Shown: positions 9,278 to 18,099, counted from the first letter of the stretch. The stretch: DNA of 64,000 nucleotides from GYS-P2D sp964414425 (GCA_964414425.1 CAYPWL010000010.1:20861-84860); one strand, 5' to 3'. Made by a program: numbers and translations. Notes: a model not told the origin generated them from the sequence alone.

Positions 9278-9314
9278 CAATGAAATTGGCTTAGTAATTA
9301 AGCCAATTTCATTG
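9278..9314 (+). terminator. Perfect 16-bp hairpin at the end of the KDPG aldolase gene
   Basis: CAATGAAATTGGCTTA (9278-9293) and TAAGCCAATTTCATTG (9299-9314) are perfect inverted arms around a five-base loop. The left arm includes the aldolase stop codon. There is no long T run after it, so it may act as a terminator or as an RNA-stabilising 3' end. The contig break coincides with the last base but one of the left arm. Confidence 0.6.
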
Positions 9315-9593
9315 ACTTGACACATTTAATTTTAAATCAATCAATGTTTAGTTACATTTCCAACACTTTAACGCTAATTGTTTCAAAGAGCATAAAAGTT
9401 TTGGTATTTAAAATTGTTTTGAAACCCTTTTTTAGCATTATATTTATTCTACCCAAAATTGGTATACCAGTATTTGGTATTTGGTCTACCAATTCATCAT
9501 AAGACAATTGGCAGATCATCCAATTGAAACACAGTTTGGCTTTAAAGAAAGTCAACCCACTTGTATGAATTCTATTATTTCTAACTATTTAAT
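9315..9593. promoter_or_regulatory. AT-rich leader of the susCD pair with an inverted repeat
   Basis: No convincing gene is seen here; two weak open frames are AT-rich noise. AATTGGTATACC (9457-9468) and GGTCTACCAATT (9483-9494) form an inverted repeat with one mismatch and a 14-base spacer. TTGGTAT or TTGGTCT recurs near 9401, 9460, 9475 and 9482. This looks like an operator or an RNA structure controlling susC. I could not assign a -33/-7 promoter with confidence. Confidence 0.4.
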
Positions 9594-12500
9594 ATGATAA
9601 CTAAAACACACTTTTTATTCTTCTTGATGTTGCTATTCAGCGCATCAATATTTGCTCAGAGTTATACCCTCTCTGGGACAGTAACTGACCAAGATGATGT
9701 CTCGATTATCGGAGTTAATGTATTGGTTGTCGGTACTACCTCAGGTACAGTTACTGACTTTGATGGCTCTTACAGTATTCAGGTGAGTCCTGGAGATGCT
9801 GTACAGTTTTCTTATTTAGGTTATACAACTCAGACAATTGATATCACTGATCAACGAACGTTGAACGTAACTCTTGCTCAAGGTACTGAGCTCGATGAGA
9901 TTGTTGTAACTGGATATGGTTCTCGTAAGAAGAGCGACCTTACAGGATCTGTTTCCTCTGTAAAAGCGGATGAAATAACAGCCTTTCCAGTATTGGATGC
10001 AGCACAAGCTATACAAGGTAGAGCAGCTGGTGTCCAAGTACAAACGAATAATGGTGGGGAGCCTGGTGCACCCATTAACATTAGAATTAGAGGTAACACT
10101 TCTATTAATGCCAGCAGTTCTCCACTTATCGTAGTTGATGGATTCCTGGGCGCACAATTTCCTCAGCCTCAAGACATTGAGTCTATAGAAGTACTTAAGG
10201 ATGCCTCTGCAGCAGCGATATATGGTTCACGTGGATCTAACGGAGTAGTCTTAGTAACTACTAAGAAAGGTACTAAGGGTCAAATGAAAGTTCAGTTGAA
10301 CTCTAACGTGTCCGTCAATACAGTTGCTAATCGCCTTGAACTACTTAATCCAGCACAGTGGGCGACTTATCAGACAGCCATTAATCCTGCGTTCCAACCA
10401 GGAGGTGCAGAGACTGACTGGCAAGAAGAACTATACAGAAGTGGAAGTATCAATAATCACCAAGTCTCTTTTTCAGGCGGTAGTGATAATGTAAACTTTT
10501 ATGCCTCTGGATCATACTTCAATCAACAAGGTGTCATCATCAACTCTGCTTTTGAGAGAGCGACATTCTTGGGTAACATAGATGCACAAGCTTCAGATCG
10601 TCTTAAAGTAGGTGCGAACTTATTCGTAAGTCGTGGTGTACAAGATGGTGTTCCTACACAATCTACTGGAGAGACTGCCAATGGTGGTGGAGATGATGTT
10701 GTTGCTCTATTATTCAGGTTTGCACCAGATCTACCGATCCAAGATGCAAATGGTGTGAATACGATTAATTCAGTAGGGGATAACGTTGATAATCCATTCG
10801 CTGTAGCAACAGAAGCAATTAACGAAACGGTTAATGATCGAAATAGAGCTAACTTCTATGGTGAATATCAAATTGCTGATGGCTTGTCATTTAAGTCTAC
10901 ATTCGGATTTAACTCGCGTAACTCAACAGTAGGTATATTCAGACCATCTACATTAGTTGTTACGGCAGGTGGAACTGGAGGAACGGCCAACATTGATAAC
11001 CTTAGATTTTCTGGATTGATCAGTGAAAATTACTTGACCTATACTAAAGAAGTAGGTAAAGGTCAGTTGACTCTATTAGGAGGATACTCTTACCAGAAGA
11101 TGCAAAACGAAAGATTCGGTGCAGGTGCACAGAGTTTCACATCTAACTCTTTCTCATTTAGAAACCTTGGAAATGGTGCTATGCAGTTAATTCCAAGTTC
11201 TTCATTCTCTGAAGTAGAAATAGTTTCACAATATGTGAGAGCTAACTATGATTTTGATGATAGATTATTGTTTACAGCTACGATCAGAAGAGATGGAGCG
11301 TCTAACTTTGCCGCTAATAATAAGTATGCTATTTTCCCATCGGGTGCAGTTGCGTGGAAGGTTCACAATGAGGATTTCTTTAACCGTGACGGAGCAATTA
11401 CAGATCTTAAGTTGAGAGCGAGTTATGGTGTTACTGGTAATCAGGCTATATCACCATTCCAATCTTTAGCAAGCTTTGGATCAGTATTCACTCCGATCAA
11501 TGGACAATTAGTTAATAACGTGACGCCTAATCAGGTGGCTAACCCAGATCTAAGATGGGAGTCATCATTCCAGACTAATTTAGGTTTCGACTTAGGCTTA
11601 TGGAATAACAGAGTAAATGTTTCTTTCGATTATTACAATATCGATACTGAAGACCTAATCATCGAAGACTCAAGTCAACCTCAATTCTTAGGATTTCTTA
11701 ATCCTGCAAGTTTGAGAAATGTTGGAGAGGTAAATAACAGAGGTGTAGAGCTGACGATTGGTACACGTAATGTGGTTAAGAACAATTTTAGCTGGTCAAC
11801 AGACTTTAATATTTCTCGTAACAGAAATGAGTTCGTTACCCTCTTAAATGGAGCAGATATCTTCCAAGATGCATCACCAGGTTATTTCAACTTACCTCGT
11901 ACGCATATCTTGAGAGAAGGAGAAGCTGTAGGTGTATTCTGGGGACTTGAGTATGCTGGTGTTTATCAAGGTGGTGATTTCCCTGCAGGAACAGCAACAT
12001 TCGAAGGTGGACAAGCTGGTGATCAATTATTCAATGATCTTAATGACGATGGAATAATCTCTCCAAATGATGAAACGATCATAGGTGATCCAAATCCAGA
12101 TTTCACTTTAGGCCTAAATAACAATTTGACTTTCGGTCCAGTAGACGTGAATGTTTTCTTCCAAGGATCTTTTGGTGGAGATATATTCAATCTTACGGCA
12201 GTACAGTTGTTTAACGGTGACTCAAATGGTACTGAAGACTTGTTAAATTCATGGACTCCGACTAATACAGACACAGATATTCCTAGAGCAGCAGTTCGCG
12301 GAAGGGATTTATCATCACGATTTGTCGAGGACGGAACATATTTACGCTTGAAAAACGTAGCAATTGGTTATAACTTACCGACAAGTACTGTACAGAATAT
12401 TGGGTTAGAGAACATCAGACTCTCAGTTAGTGCACAAAACTTATTGACATTTACGGGTTATTCTGGATTAGATCCGGAGGTTAGTTTCTTTGGAACTGGT

Positions 12501-12599
12501 GGAGAAAGCGCATCTGAGAGTAATACTACTCAGGGATTTGATTTTGGAAATTATCCAACTTTCAGATCGTTCAATTTCTCGTTAAATGTTACTTTTTAA
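9594..12599 (+). CDS. SusC-like TonB-dependent oligosaccharide transporter
   Basis: This 1001-residue outer-membrane protein has a signal peptide (about 1-22, ending IFAQ) and a carboxypeptidase-regulatory-like domain (about 25-105, SGTVTDQDD to TVTDFDGSY). The plug domain (about 105-225) shows the SusC pattern GYGSRKKSDLTGSVSS and AAIYGSRGSNGVVLVTTKKG. The remainder is a 22-strand barrel ending FNFSLNVTF. It imports oligosaccharides using TonB energy. Paired with the SusD 27 bases downstream and placed between uronate catabolism and alginate lyase genes, it most likely imports alginate oligomers. This is a second Sus pair, besides the SusD at the left edge. Confidence 0.95.
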   Translation: MITKTHFLFFLMLLFSASIFAQSYTLSGTVTDQDDVSIIGVNVLVVGTTSGTVTDFDGSYSIQVSPGDAVQFSYLGYTTQTIDITDQRTLNVTLAQGTELDEIVVTGYGSRKKSDLTGSVSSVKADEITAFPVLDAAQAIQGRAAGVQVQTNNGGEPGAPINIRIRGNTSINASSSPLIVVDGFLGAQFPQPQDIESIEVLKDASAAAIYGSRGSNGVVLVTTKKGTKGQMKVQLNSNVSVNTVANRLELLNPAQWATYQTAINPAFQPGGAETDWQEELYRSGSINNHQVSFSGGSDNVNFYASGSYFNQQGVIINSAFERATFLGNIDAQASDRLKVGANLFVSRGVQDGVPTQSTGETANGGGDDVVALLFRFAPDLPIQDANGVNTINSVGDNVDNPFAVATEAINETVNDRNRANFYGEYQIADGLSFKSTFGFNSRNSTVGIFRPSTLVVTAGGTGGTANIDNLRFSGLISENYLTYTKEVGKGQLTLLGGYSYQKMQNERFGAGAQSFTSNSFSFRNLGNGAMQLIPSSSFSEVEIVSQYVRANYDFDDRLLFTATIRRDGASNFAANNKYAIFPSGAVAWKVHNEDFFNRDGAITDLKLRASYGVTGNQAISPFQSLASFGSVFTPINGQLVNNVTPNQVANPDLRWESSFQTNLGFDLGLWNNRVNVSFDYYNIDTEDLIIEDSSQPQFLGFLNPASLRNVGEVNNRGVELTIGTRNVVKNNFSWSTDFNISRNRNEFVTLLNGADIFQDASPGYFNLPRTHILREGEAVGVFWGLEYAGVYQGGDFPAGTATFEGGQAGDQLFNDLNDDGIISPNDETIIGDPNPDFTLGLNNNLTFGPVDVNVFFQGSFGGDIFNLTAVQLFNGDSNGTEDLLNSWTPTNTDTDIPRAAVRGRDLSSRFVEDGTYLRLKNVAIGYNLPTSTVQNIGLENIRLSVSAQNLLTFTGYSGLDPEVSFFGTGGESASESNTTQGFDFGNYPTFRSFNFSLNVTF

Positions 12600-12626
12600 T
12601 TTTCGTCGTGTTTAAAATTATTTAAA

Positions 12627-14132
12627 ATGAATAAAGTAAAATTTCTACTACTCACATTAGGAGTTGTTCTATTCAGTTGTAGCGACCTTGAGGAGCAGCC
12701 AGTGGGCCTATTGGCACCTGATGGTTTCTTCCAGACTACAGCAGACATTCAGACCGCAGCTAACGCTGCAATCGGTCACATGATTCACGAAGATTTTTGG
12801 GGCAGAAAGATGACTCTCACACTTATGTTGAGAGGAGACATGGTTGATATTGGGGATCCTACTACATCAACTCGTAGAATCGAGCACAATGATTTCAACG
12901 TACCTACTGACAATGGTATGATTGATGGTTATTGGTTAAGAACGTTTCAGATTATTGCAGCGGCTAACCAAGCAATAATTGGTGCACAAGACGTTGAAGC
13001 GGATGATGCTATTAAGAATCCTGTGACTGCACAGGCACATTTCTCAAGAGCATTCACTTACTTCCACTTAGTAAGACAGTTTGGTGATATTCCATTTATC
13101 GATGAGAACACCAATCTGCAAGAAGCAGCAACAGCGCCAAGAACGGCAGCAGCTGATGTGTATGCAAGTATTATTTCTGATTTAGAGTTTGCAGCTCAGT
13201 GGCTACCAGCTACTCAGGCAGCAAGATCTATACCGTCAAGAGCGGCAGCAGAAAGTTACTTAGCATTAGTACACCTTACATTAGGAAACTGGCAAGAAGC
13301 ATATGACAATGCGATGTCAGTAATCAACAACGAATCAGCTTATGGATTAGGCTTGGAGCCTGACTTCCAAGATTTATTTAATGCTTCATTAATTGATGGA
13401 TCATCAGAGCCTATCTTCACATTAGATCACATCGGTGCTACTAATGGTGATGACGGTAGAGATTATCAAGCAGCACTTACTGGTATCAGAGGTAATAATA
13501 GATATGGCTACGGTGGTGGCTGGTCAGTTGCAGTACCTTCATTAGCAGTATTCAATACTTGGGATGACAGAGATTACAGAAAAGCAGTGAGCTTTGATAC
13601 AGAAGGTACATTTAATGGATCAGTAGAGACATTTGATGTATTTGCTAATTTCCACTCAAGAGGTGTTAACAGACCACATATTGCTAAGTATACAAGAATG
13701 TTTGGTCCTACGGCTACTGGTAACGGTAGAGGATCTAACTACAATTACTCTATGATCAGATATGCTGAGGTATTACTCATAGCTGCAGAAGCACTCAATG
13801 AGATTAATCCTGGTACTGCAGAAGCAGAAGGATACGTCAATAGAGTTAGAGCGAGAGCAGCTAACGGTTCAGACTTCCCCGCAGCAGTTGAGTCTGGCTT
13901 GAGCCAAGGAGAGTTCAGAGACATGGTTATGGATGAAAGAAGATTAGAGCTTGCATTTGAGTTTAAGAGATGGTATGACATCGCTCGTAGACAAATAGGT
14001 AACGAAGTATTCTCAGCGAACGGATTAGAAGGTGCTAAGCCTAACTTTGATGCATCGCAAGATTACTTATTCCCACTTCCTGCTAATGAGCTTGACAGAA
14101 ACCCAAGCTTAACTCAGAATCCTGGGTATTAA
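12627..14132 (+). CDS. SusD/RagB-family lipoprotein
   Basis: This is a 501-residue SusD-like protein with a lipoprotein signal (VVLFSC, Cys at about residue 18). The TPR-rich body shows AHFSRAFTYFHLVRQFGDIPF, SYLALVHLTLGNWQEAYD, MIRYAEVLLIAAEALNE, DERRLELAFEFKRWYD and the terminal TQNPGY, all SusD hallmarks. It forms the lid of the preceding SusC and binds the oligosaccharide. A strong hairpin terminator follows 46 bases after the stop, so the SusC/SusD pair ends its own transcript. Confidence 0.95.
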   Translation: MNKVKFLLLTLGVVLFSCSDLEEQPVGLLAPDGFFQTTADIQTAANAAIGHMIHEDFWGRKMTLTLMLRGDMVDIGDPTTSTRRIEHNDFNVPTDNGMIDGYWLRTFQIIAAANQAIIGAQDVEADDAIKNPVTAQAHFSRAFTYFHLVRQFGDIPFIDENTNLQEAATAPRTAAADVYASIISDLEFAAQWLPATQAARSIPSRAAAESYLALVHLTLGNWQEAYDNAMSVINNESAYGLGLEPDFQDLFNASLIDGSSEPIFTLDHIGATNGDDGRDYQAALTGIRGNNRYGYGGGWSVAVPSLAVFNTWDDRDYRKAVSFDTEGTFNGSVETFDVFANFHSRGVNRPHIAKYTRMFGPTATGNGRGSNYNYSMIRYAEVLLIAAEALNEINPGTAEAEGYVNRVRARAANGSDFPAAVESGLSQGEFRDMVMDERRLELAFEFKRWYDIARRQIGNEVFSANGLEGAKPNFDASQDYLFPLPANELDRNPSLTQNPGY

Positions 14133-14178
14133 GATTGATATGATTTGATGCCTGCATTACAGGTATAGATCTAATTAT

Positions 14179-14219
14179 AACAGCCTTTAAGCTAATTGCT
14201 TAAAGGCTGTTTTTATTTT
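14179..14219 (+). terminator. Rho-independent terminator after susD
   Basis: AACAGCCTTTAAGC (14179-14192) and GCTTAAAGGCTGTT (14198-14211) form a perfect 14-bp stem with a five-base loop, followed by a T-rich tail. Confidence 0.9.
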
Positions 14220-14307
14220 ACACAAGGTCATGTCAAAAGTGCTTGTTGCTGTTTGGTATCATGCCCTATAATTTTCCTATTTTGAAGTTTCGTTATTGTT
14301 GAGATAG

Positions 14308-14406
14308 ACCCGGTATAATGGTAGGTTGGATCATGCAGATATGCTTGCAGATGAGCCAAGACGAGAGTTCGGTGAAATACTGAATCTGAGACCTAATAAT
14401 GAATAA
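14308..14406 (+). pseudogene. Orphan 32-codon tail of an unidentified gene
   Basis: The 14220-14454 spacer holds no complete gene. One frame, open from just after a stop at 14305, reads like the hydrophilic C-terminus of a real protein (LDHADMLADEPRREFGEI, then LNLRPNNE and stop) but has no plausible start. It lies just upstream of a PL6 gene with a large internal deletion, so it may be debris from the same event. I do not recognise the family. Confidence 0.3.
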
Positions 14407-14454
14407 GAAACTTTAGGTTGCTCTAAGCCGTACCCATTACTAAATCTAACTACT

Positions 14455-14952
14455 ATGAAATATTTCTACCTGTTGATAACTACAGTGTTCCTGTTATCGG
14501 CATGTGAGCAACAACTCTCTACTTCTGGTACCTCAGCAAGTGATGCATCTGCGCTGCTTACTGCCATCAATGAGGCAGAGCCAGGATCAGTGATCACTAT
14601 GGCTAATGGCACCTACAAAGATCTACAGATCGAGTTATATGGCGAGGGAACAGAAGATAAACCGATTACCCTTCGTGCCGAGACAGCAGGAGAAGTATTC
14701 ATAGAGGGGCAATCGTCACTCCATCTCGGAGGGTCATACCTCATCGTTGATGGATTGCACTTTAGAGATGGAAAAAGACTCGTGGAATCATCAATGTGCA
14801 CATGTACAATAATGAGTTTACCAATAACCCGGTCAGATATGTGGCTGTACTATGGGGCGCTAAGAATAATAAGCACGGTAACAACACTGAAACCAAATCA
14901 GGTCGAATCAAAGTTGAGCAGCAACAAAAGCTTGAGTTGCTATACTAAATAG
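14455..14952 (+). pseudogene. PL6-family alginate lyase, collapsed by internal deletion
   Basis: The first 115 or so codons encode a lipoprotein signal (FLLSAC) and the opening coils of a PL6 (chondroitinase-B-like) beta helix: GSVITMANGTYKDLQIE, KPITLRAETAGEVFIEGQS and LIVDGLHFRDG. PL6 enzymes usually exceed 450 residues. Here the frame shifts near 14780 and the rest of the frame-1 product is nonsense. In the -1 frame the same bases read RGIINVHMYNNEFTNNPVR, VAVLWGAKNN and KVEQQQKLELLY with a stop at 14946-14948, which looks like the end of a PL6 helix. The central catalytic coils are missing, so the gene should be inactive. Confidence 0.75.
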
Positions 14953-14981
14953 ATTACTACAATAACAGTGAAATAAAACAG

Positions 14982-16073
14982 ATGACGATTAAGATAACTT
15001 ACCCAGGTATTGCATCACTATTGACAATAGGATTGATGTCCATGCTAACTGCCTGTAAATCAGATCTTCCTAAGCCTGAGCCTTATAAGGATGAAGCCAA
15101 GACTATGGCTCAAGGAAAAGCTGAATATCCGAGTGATGTGATCCCATTCATGGATCAATTCAAAATATTGATGGGAGATGGCACAAGAGAGAAGAATCTC
15201 GTCGATTATAAGTACGACAACTTCTTTTATACAGCTCAGGAGGATGGAACTAATTGGGTAGTCTATAAGACGCCTAATAAGGGGACTACCTCGCCTAACT
15301 CCAGCAATACAAGAACAGAGTTGCACCAGACTGCAGAGTGGGTGCCGATGACGGGAGGACGCCTGACAGGAACCTTAAAAGTTATGCATGTCTCCACAAC
15401 TGGTGACGCACGGGTGGCGGCATCATACTCTACGGTGGTCGGGCAGATTCATGGTGGCGACGGACATGAAAATGAGCCAATCAAGATCTACTACAAGAAA
15501 TTTCCAGGACAGGCCAAGGGCTCTGTTTTTTGGAACTATGAGATCAACACCACGGGCACAACTAAAGAAGACAACAAAGGACGCTGGGACTTCTCCTATC
15601 CGGTATGGGGCCATGACTTCTCTGTAGTAGGAGAGGCTGCGGATAGTTATCCGGCTGAGCCTGCAGATGGGATCAAGTTGGGCGAAGAGTTCAGCTATGA
15701 GATTAATGTCTATGAGGGGATCATGTATGTGACCTTCACAAGCCCTGGGCATGAGACGAAGACATTTACCAAAAGCTTGATTGATACGGAGTACGCCACT
15801 AAGGAGGATATCCCAGAGCAAGTAAGACGACTATTTGGTCCATTGGGCCAAGATGGTATCGAAAAGCCTAAAGCCTACGCAGGCTCTCAAATGTACTTCA
15901 AGCAGGGTGTATACAATCAGACAAATGGCAAGGCACCCGAGACTAATATGGTATGGTCTACAGGTGCTGAGGTATACGGTGGGGAAATCCCAGAGCAGTA
16001 TGCTCATGGCAGCTACTCTGAAGTGTGGTTCAAGGAAGCTACGGTAGGGCCGGGTGTAGCACCGAGTAAGTAA
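14982..16073 (+). CDS. PL7-family alginate lyase, lipoprotein
   Basis: This is a 363-residue lipoprotein (lipobox LTAC, Cys at about 25) with a PL7 jelly-roll domain. The three PL7 motifs are present: RTELH (Arg111), QIH (Gln155, His157) and YFKQGVY (Tyr305, Lys307). Endo-acting PL7 enzymes cut alginate by beta-elimination; the QIH form of the second motif is usually linked to activity on G-containing blocks. A surface-anchored endolyase would feed oligomers to the SusCD pair upstream. It follows the PL6 wreck by 29 bases and is the last intact gene of the alginate locus. Confidence 0.93.
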   Translation: MTIKITYPGIASLLTIGLMSMLTACKSDLPKPEPYKDEAKTMAQGKAEYPSDVIPFMDQFKILMGDGTREKNLVDYKYDNFFYTAQEDGTNWVVYKTPNKGTTSPNSSNTRTELHQTAEWVPMTGGRLTGTLKVMHVSTTGDARVAASYSTVVGQIHGGDGHENEPIKIYYKKFPGQAKGSVFWNYEINTTGTTKEDNKGRWDFSYPVWGHDFSVVGEAADSYPAEPADGIKLGEEFSYEINVYEGIMYVTFTSPGHETKTFTKSLIDTEYATKEDIPEQVRRLFGPLGQDGIEKPKAYAGSQMYFKQGVYNQTNGKAPETNMVWSTGAEVYGGEIPEQYAHGSYSEVWFKEATVGPGVAPSK

Positions 16074-16094
16074 GCCGCTTAGTATCACCATCGT

Positions 16095-16345
16095 ATGAAA
16101 GATAAACTCGCCAAAGGTCTTGCGCTCTTCCTCCCCGGGATATTCCTCTTGGGGTTTAATATTGGGACGGGCAGCGTCACCGCTATGGCGAAGGCGGGTG
16201 CGACCTATGGAATGTCACTGTTGTGGACGATCGTTCATCGTGCTTGGCGACCTAATTAATGATCAATCTATACAGTCGCTATACCATGGTGACAGGGGAG
16301 ACCGCACTGCAGGCGTTAACGACCAATTGGAACTTGTTGTCGTAA
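16095..16345 (+). pseudogene. Nramp-family metal transporter, truncated and frameshifted
   Basis: From the ATG at 16095, 54 codons encode an Nramp start: LAKGLALFLPGIFLLGF, NIGTGSVTAMAKAGATYGM and SLLWTIV, stopping at 16257-16259. The downstream part continues in another frame: SCLAT, an in-frame TAA at 16253, then INLYSRYTMVTGETALQAL up to a stop at 16343-16345. YTMVTGETAL is a conserved Nramp segment after the second helix. The gene therefore has a frameshift, a nonsense codon and loss of roughly the last 300 residues. It begins 22 bases after the PL7 gene and may once have belonged to the same transcript. Confidence 0.75.
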
Positions 16346-16425
16346 TAATCCTGAGATTACTTGCGTTGATTATTAGCGTCAGAATCAGCCAAAGTTTTTT
16401 TCCTGCATGATTAAATCAAACTGTT

Positions 16426-17705
16426 ATGATCAAATTTAAGACGGTCATTTTCTTTTCATTCGTTAGTCTAATTCAATTAGCTGCTCAATCACATAAAGTT
16501 CCATTAACGACTAAAATGGGCGCTCATCCTATCATTATGCGACTTGTAGTTTGTGATAATAGAGCATCAGAAAAAAGACCTGTTTGTGTTCCGGAAATAT
16601 TTACTGATTACAAAACTTTTGAAATCCTATTTATGCCTGATTATGAAACTGATCAGAGGGAGAAAAACTTACGCTCAGTGAGCGGTTTTTATATGGGCGA
16701 GAAGTTTGTCATGATTGATACTAATTTCGATGGAAATTTTAGTGACGAACAAGTAATCTATCTGGATTATGATGCAGAAAAATATTTGGATTATGCCCAA
16801 CGTGCTTTTACTCCACCTAGCTATGCGATTGATGAAACAACTAGAATGGACAACTATGATCAAAACGAATTGATTATTAGGAAAAGAATTTTGGTTGGGG
16901 ATAAATACATTACGCTTAATCAGGAGGTTGAAATCACCCCAAATTTTTCGATCTTCCCTAATCCTGATAAAAGATTTACTAATCCTAAAGTAGTAGCTTA
17001 TTTTCCATATACTTTTACAATTTTAAATATTGTATCAAAGCAAGCCAGTTTTGAATACAACAATAATTTGTACAACATTTCAATTCAGAAAGATGACGTT
17101 AATGAGTCATTTGCAGAAGGGTATATTAATTATCAGGTATCTAACTTGAATGATACGCTACAAAATAATACAAAGGTGATTCTGAATAATTACCCGGATA
17201 GACTAGTTGTGATAGGTAACGAATATTTTGAACCACAAATAGATGAAGAAGGAACAGAATTGATTCTCACTCCAATAGATCGGAAGGAGGTAAAGCTAGA
17301 GCCCAAAGATTATTCTAAGATTTCTAAAATAGAGGGTACTACCATAGCACATCAACGATTGCAGTCATTTAATATTAGCTCTGGCAAGGTACTAGTTCAT
17401 TTTTGGGGTAGTTGGTGCGGAGCCTGTAAACATGACTATTATAGACTTGTTGAGATAAAAGATAGGAAATACGAAAATTTAAAAATCCTTGGGGTTGCCG
17501 CAAATATGTGATAAATGTTGAAGTGCTACAAGAAATTGTTGGCGATAGTAATATGGCGTGGCCTCATGTGATCTCAGAATTAGATAATCCTTCAGGCCCG
17601 CATAATGCATTTGATGTGACCATATATCCGACCTACCTACTATTCTCCGACGGCCAACTTGTCAAGAGAACGGGCGATTTAGATTTGATCATAGAGGGGT
17701 TGTGA
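16426..17705 (+). pseudogene. TlpA/thioredoxin-like exported protein with a frameshift
   Basis: Frame 1 encodes 361 residues: a signal peptide (about 1-21), a roughly 300-residue AT-rich domain I do not recognise, and the first half of a thioredoxin fold with VHFWGSWCGACKHDY (redox motif WCGAC). It stops at 17509-17511. The rest of the fold, with the cis-proline segment TIYPTYLLF, continues in the next frame from about 17508 to the stop at 17703-17705. One inserted or lost base near 17500 explains this. The restored protein would be about 425 residues, a membrane or periplasmic thiol-disulfide protein like other Bacteroidota TlpA relatives. A sequencing error cannot be excluded. Confidence 0.75.
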
Positions 17706-17835
17706 TCAACAAGACGAGGTTTTGAGCCTCAAATCGTCCGCACACTCTACGCCCATCGAACTCCTCCTTGGTTACGTCGAAGACTGCATCCCATAAGGAC
17801 AAGCTATCCTATATTAATCATGAGTGATTCTGATT

Positions 17836-18045
17836 ATGAACCAAAAATCAAAGATCATGAGAAGATATATTGCGATTTTGCTATTTGCGATGATACTGAC
17901 CGCATCCGTGGTAAACTTAGACTATTCGATCTTCTATGATATGAATGCTATTAAGTCTCATGGATACAGTATCTTTTTGGTCTTCTTTTGGGGATATATG
18001 TTGCTCTCGACAATCAATACACCTCAGGAAGAAGAGTACATCTAA
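17836..18045 (+). CDS. Small two-helix membrane protein
   Basis: This predicted protein has 69 residues from the ATG at 17836 (a GTG at 17824 or ATG at 17857 are alternatives). Two hydrophobic segments are visible: YIAILLFAMILTASVV and IFLVFFWGYMLLSTI, with a short acidic tail. I recognise no family. It precedes a DUF4177 gene and an M50-like protease gene on the same strand with short spacers, so the three may form one unit. It could also be a chance open frame, although two clean membrane helices make that less likely. Confidence 0.5.
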   Translation: MNQKSKIMRRYIAILLFAMILTASVVNLDYSIFYDMNAIKSHGYSIFLVFFWGYMLLSTINTPQEEEYI

Positions 18046-18099
18046 TGTCGACAGGCACTAAGCGATATTTATTATTTACTACATAAAATTATTGAAGCT

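Noticed and set aside
9083..9292. The 55-base direct repeat as a genuine duplication or attachment site
   Set aside because: Both copies end or begin exactly at the N run and are identical, which is the pattern of unmerged contig ends.
9317..9555. Two short overlapping open frames on opposite strands in the susC leader
   Set aside because: They are AT-rich, have no recognisable domain, and cover a region with inverted repeats typical of a regulatory leader.
15423..15821. A 132-codon minus-strand frame opposite the PL7 gene
   Set aside because: The PL7 frame carries all three catalytic motifs, so the opposite frame is a shadow.
17689..17808. A 40-codon minus-strand frame with protein-like sequence (WDAVFDVTKEEFDGRR)
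   Set aside because: It has no start, overlaps the end of the TlpA-like gene, and I could not connect it with any family. It may be debris but is not supportable as a gene.
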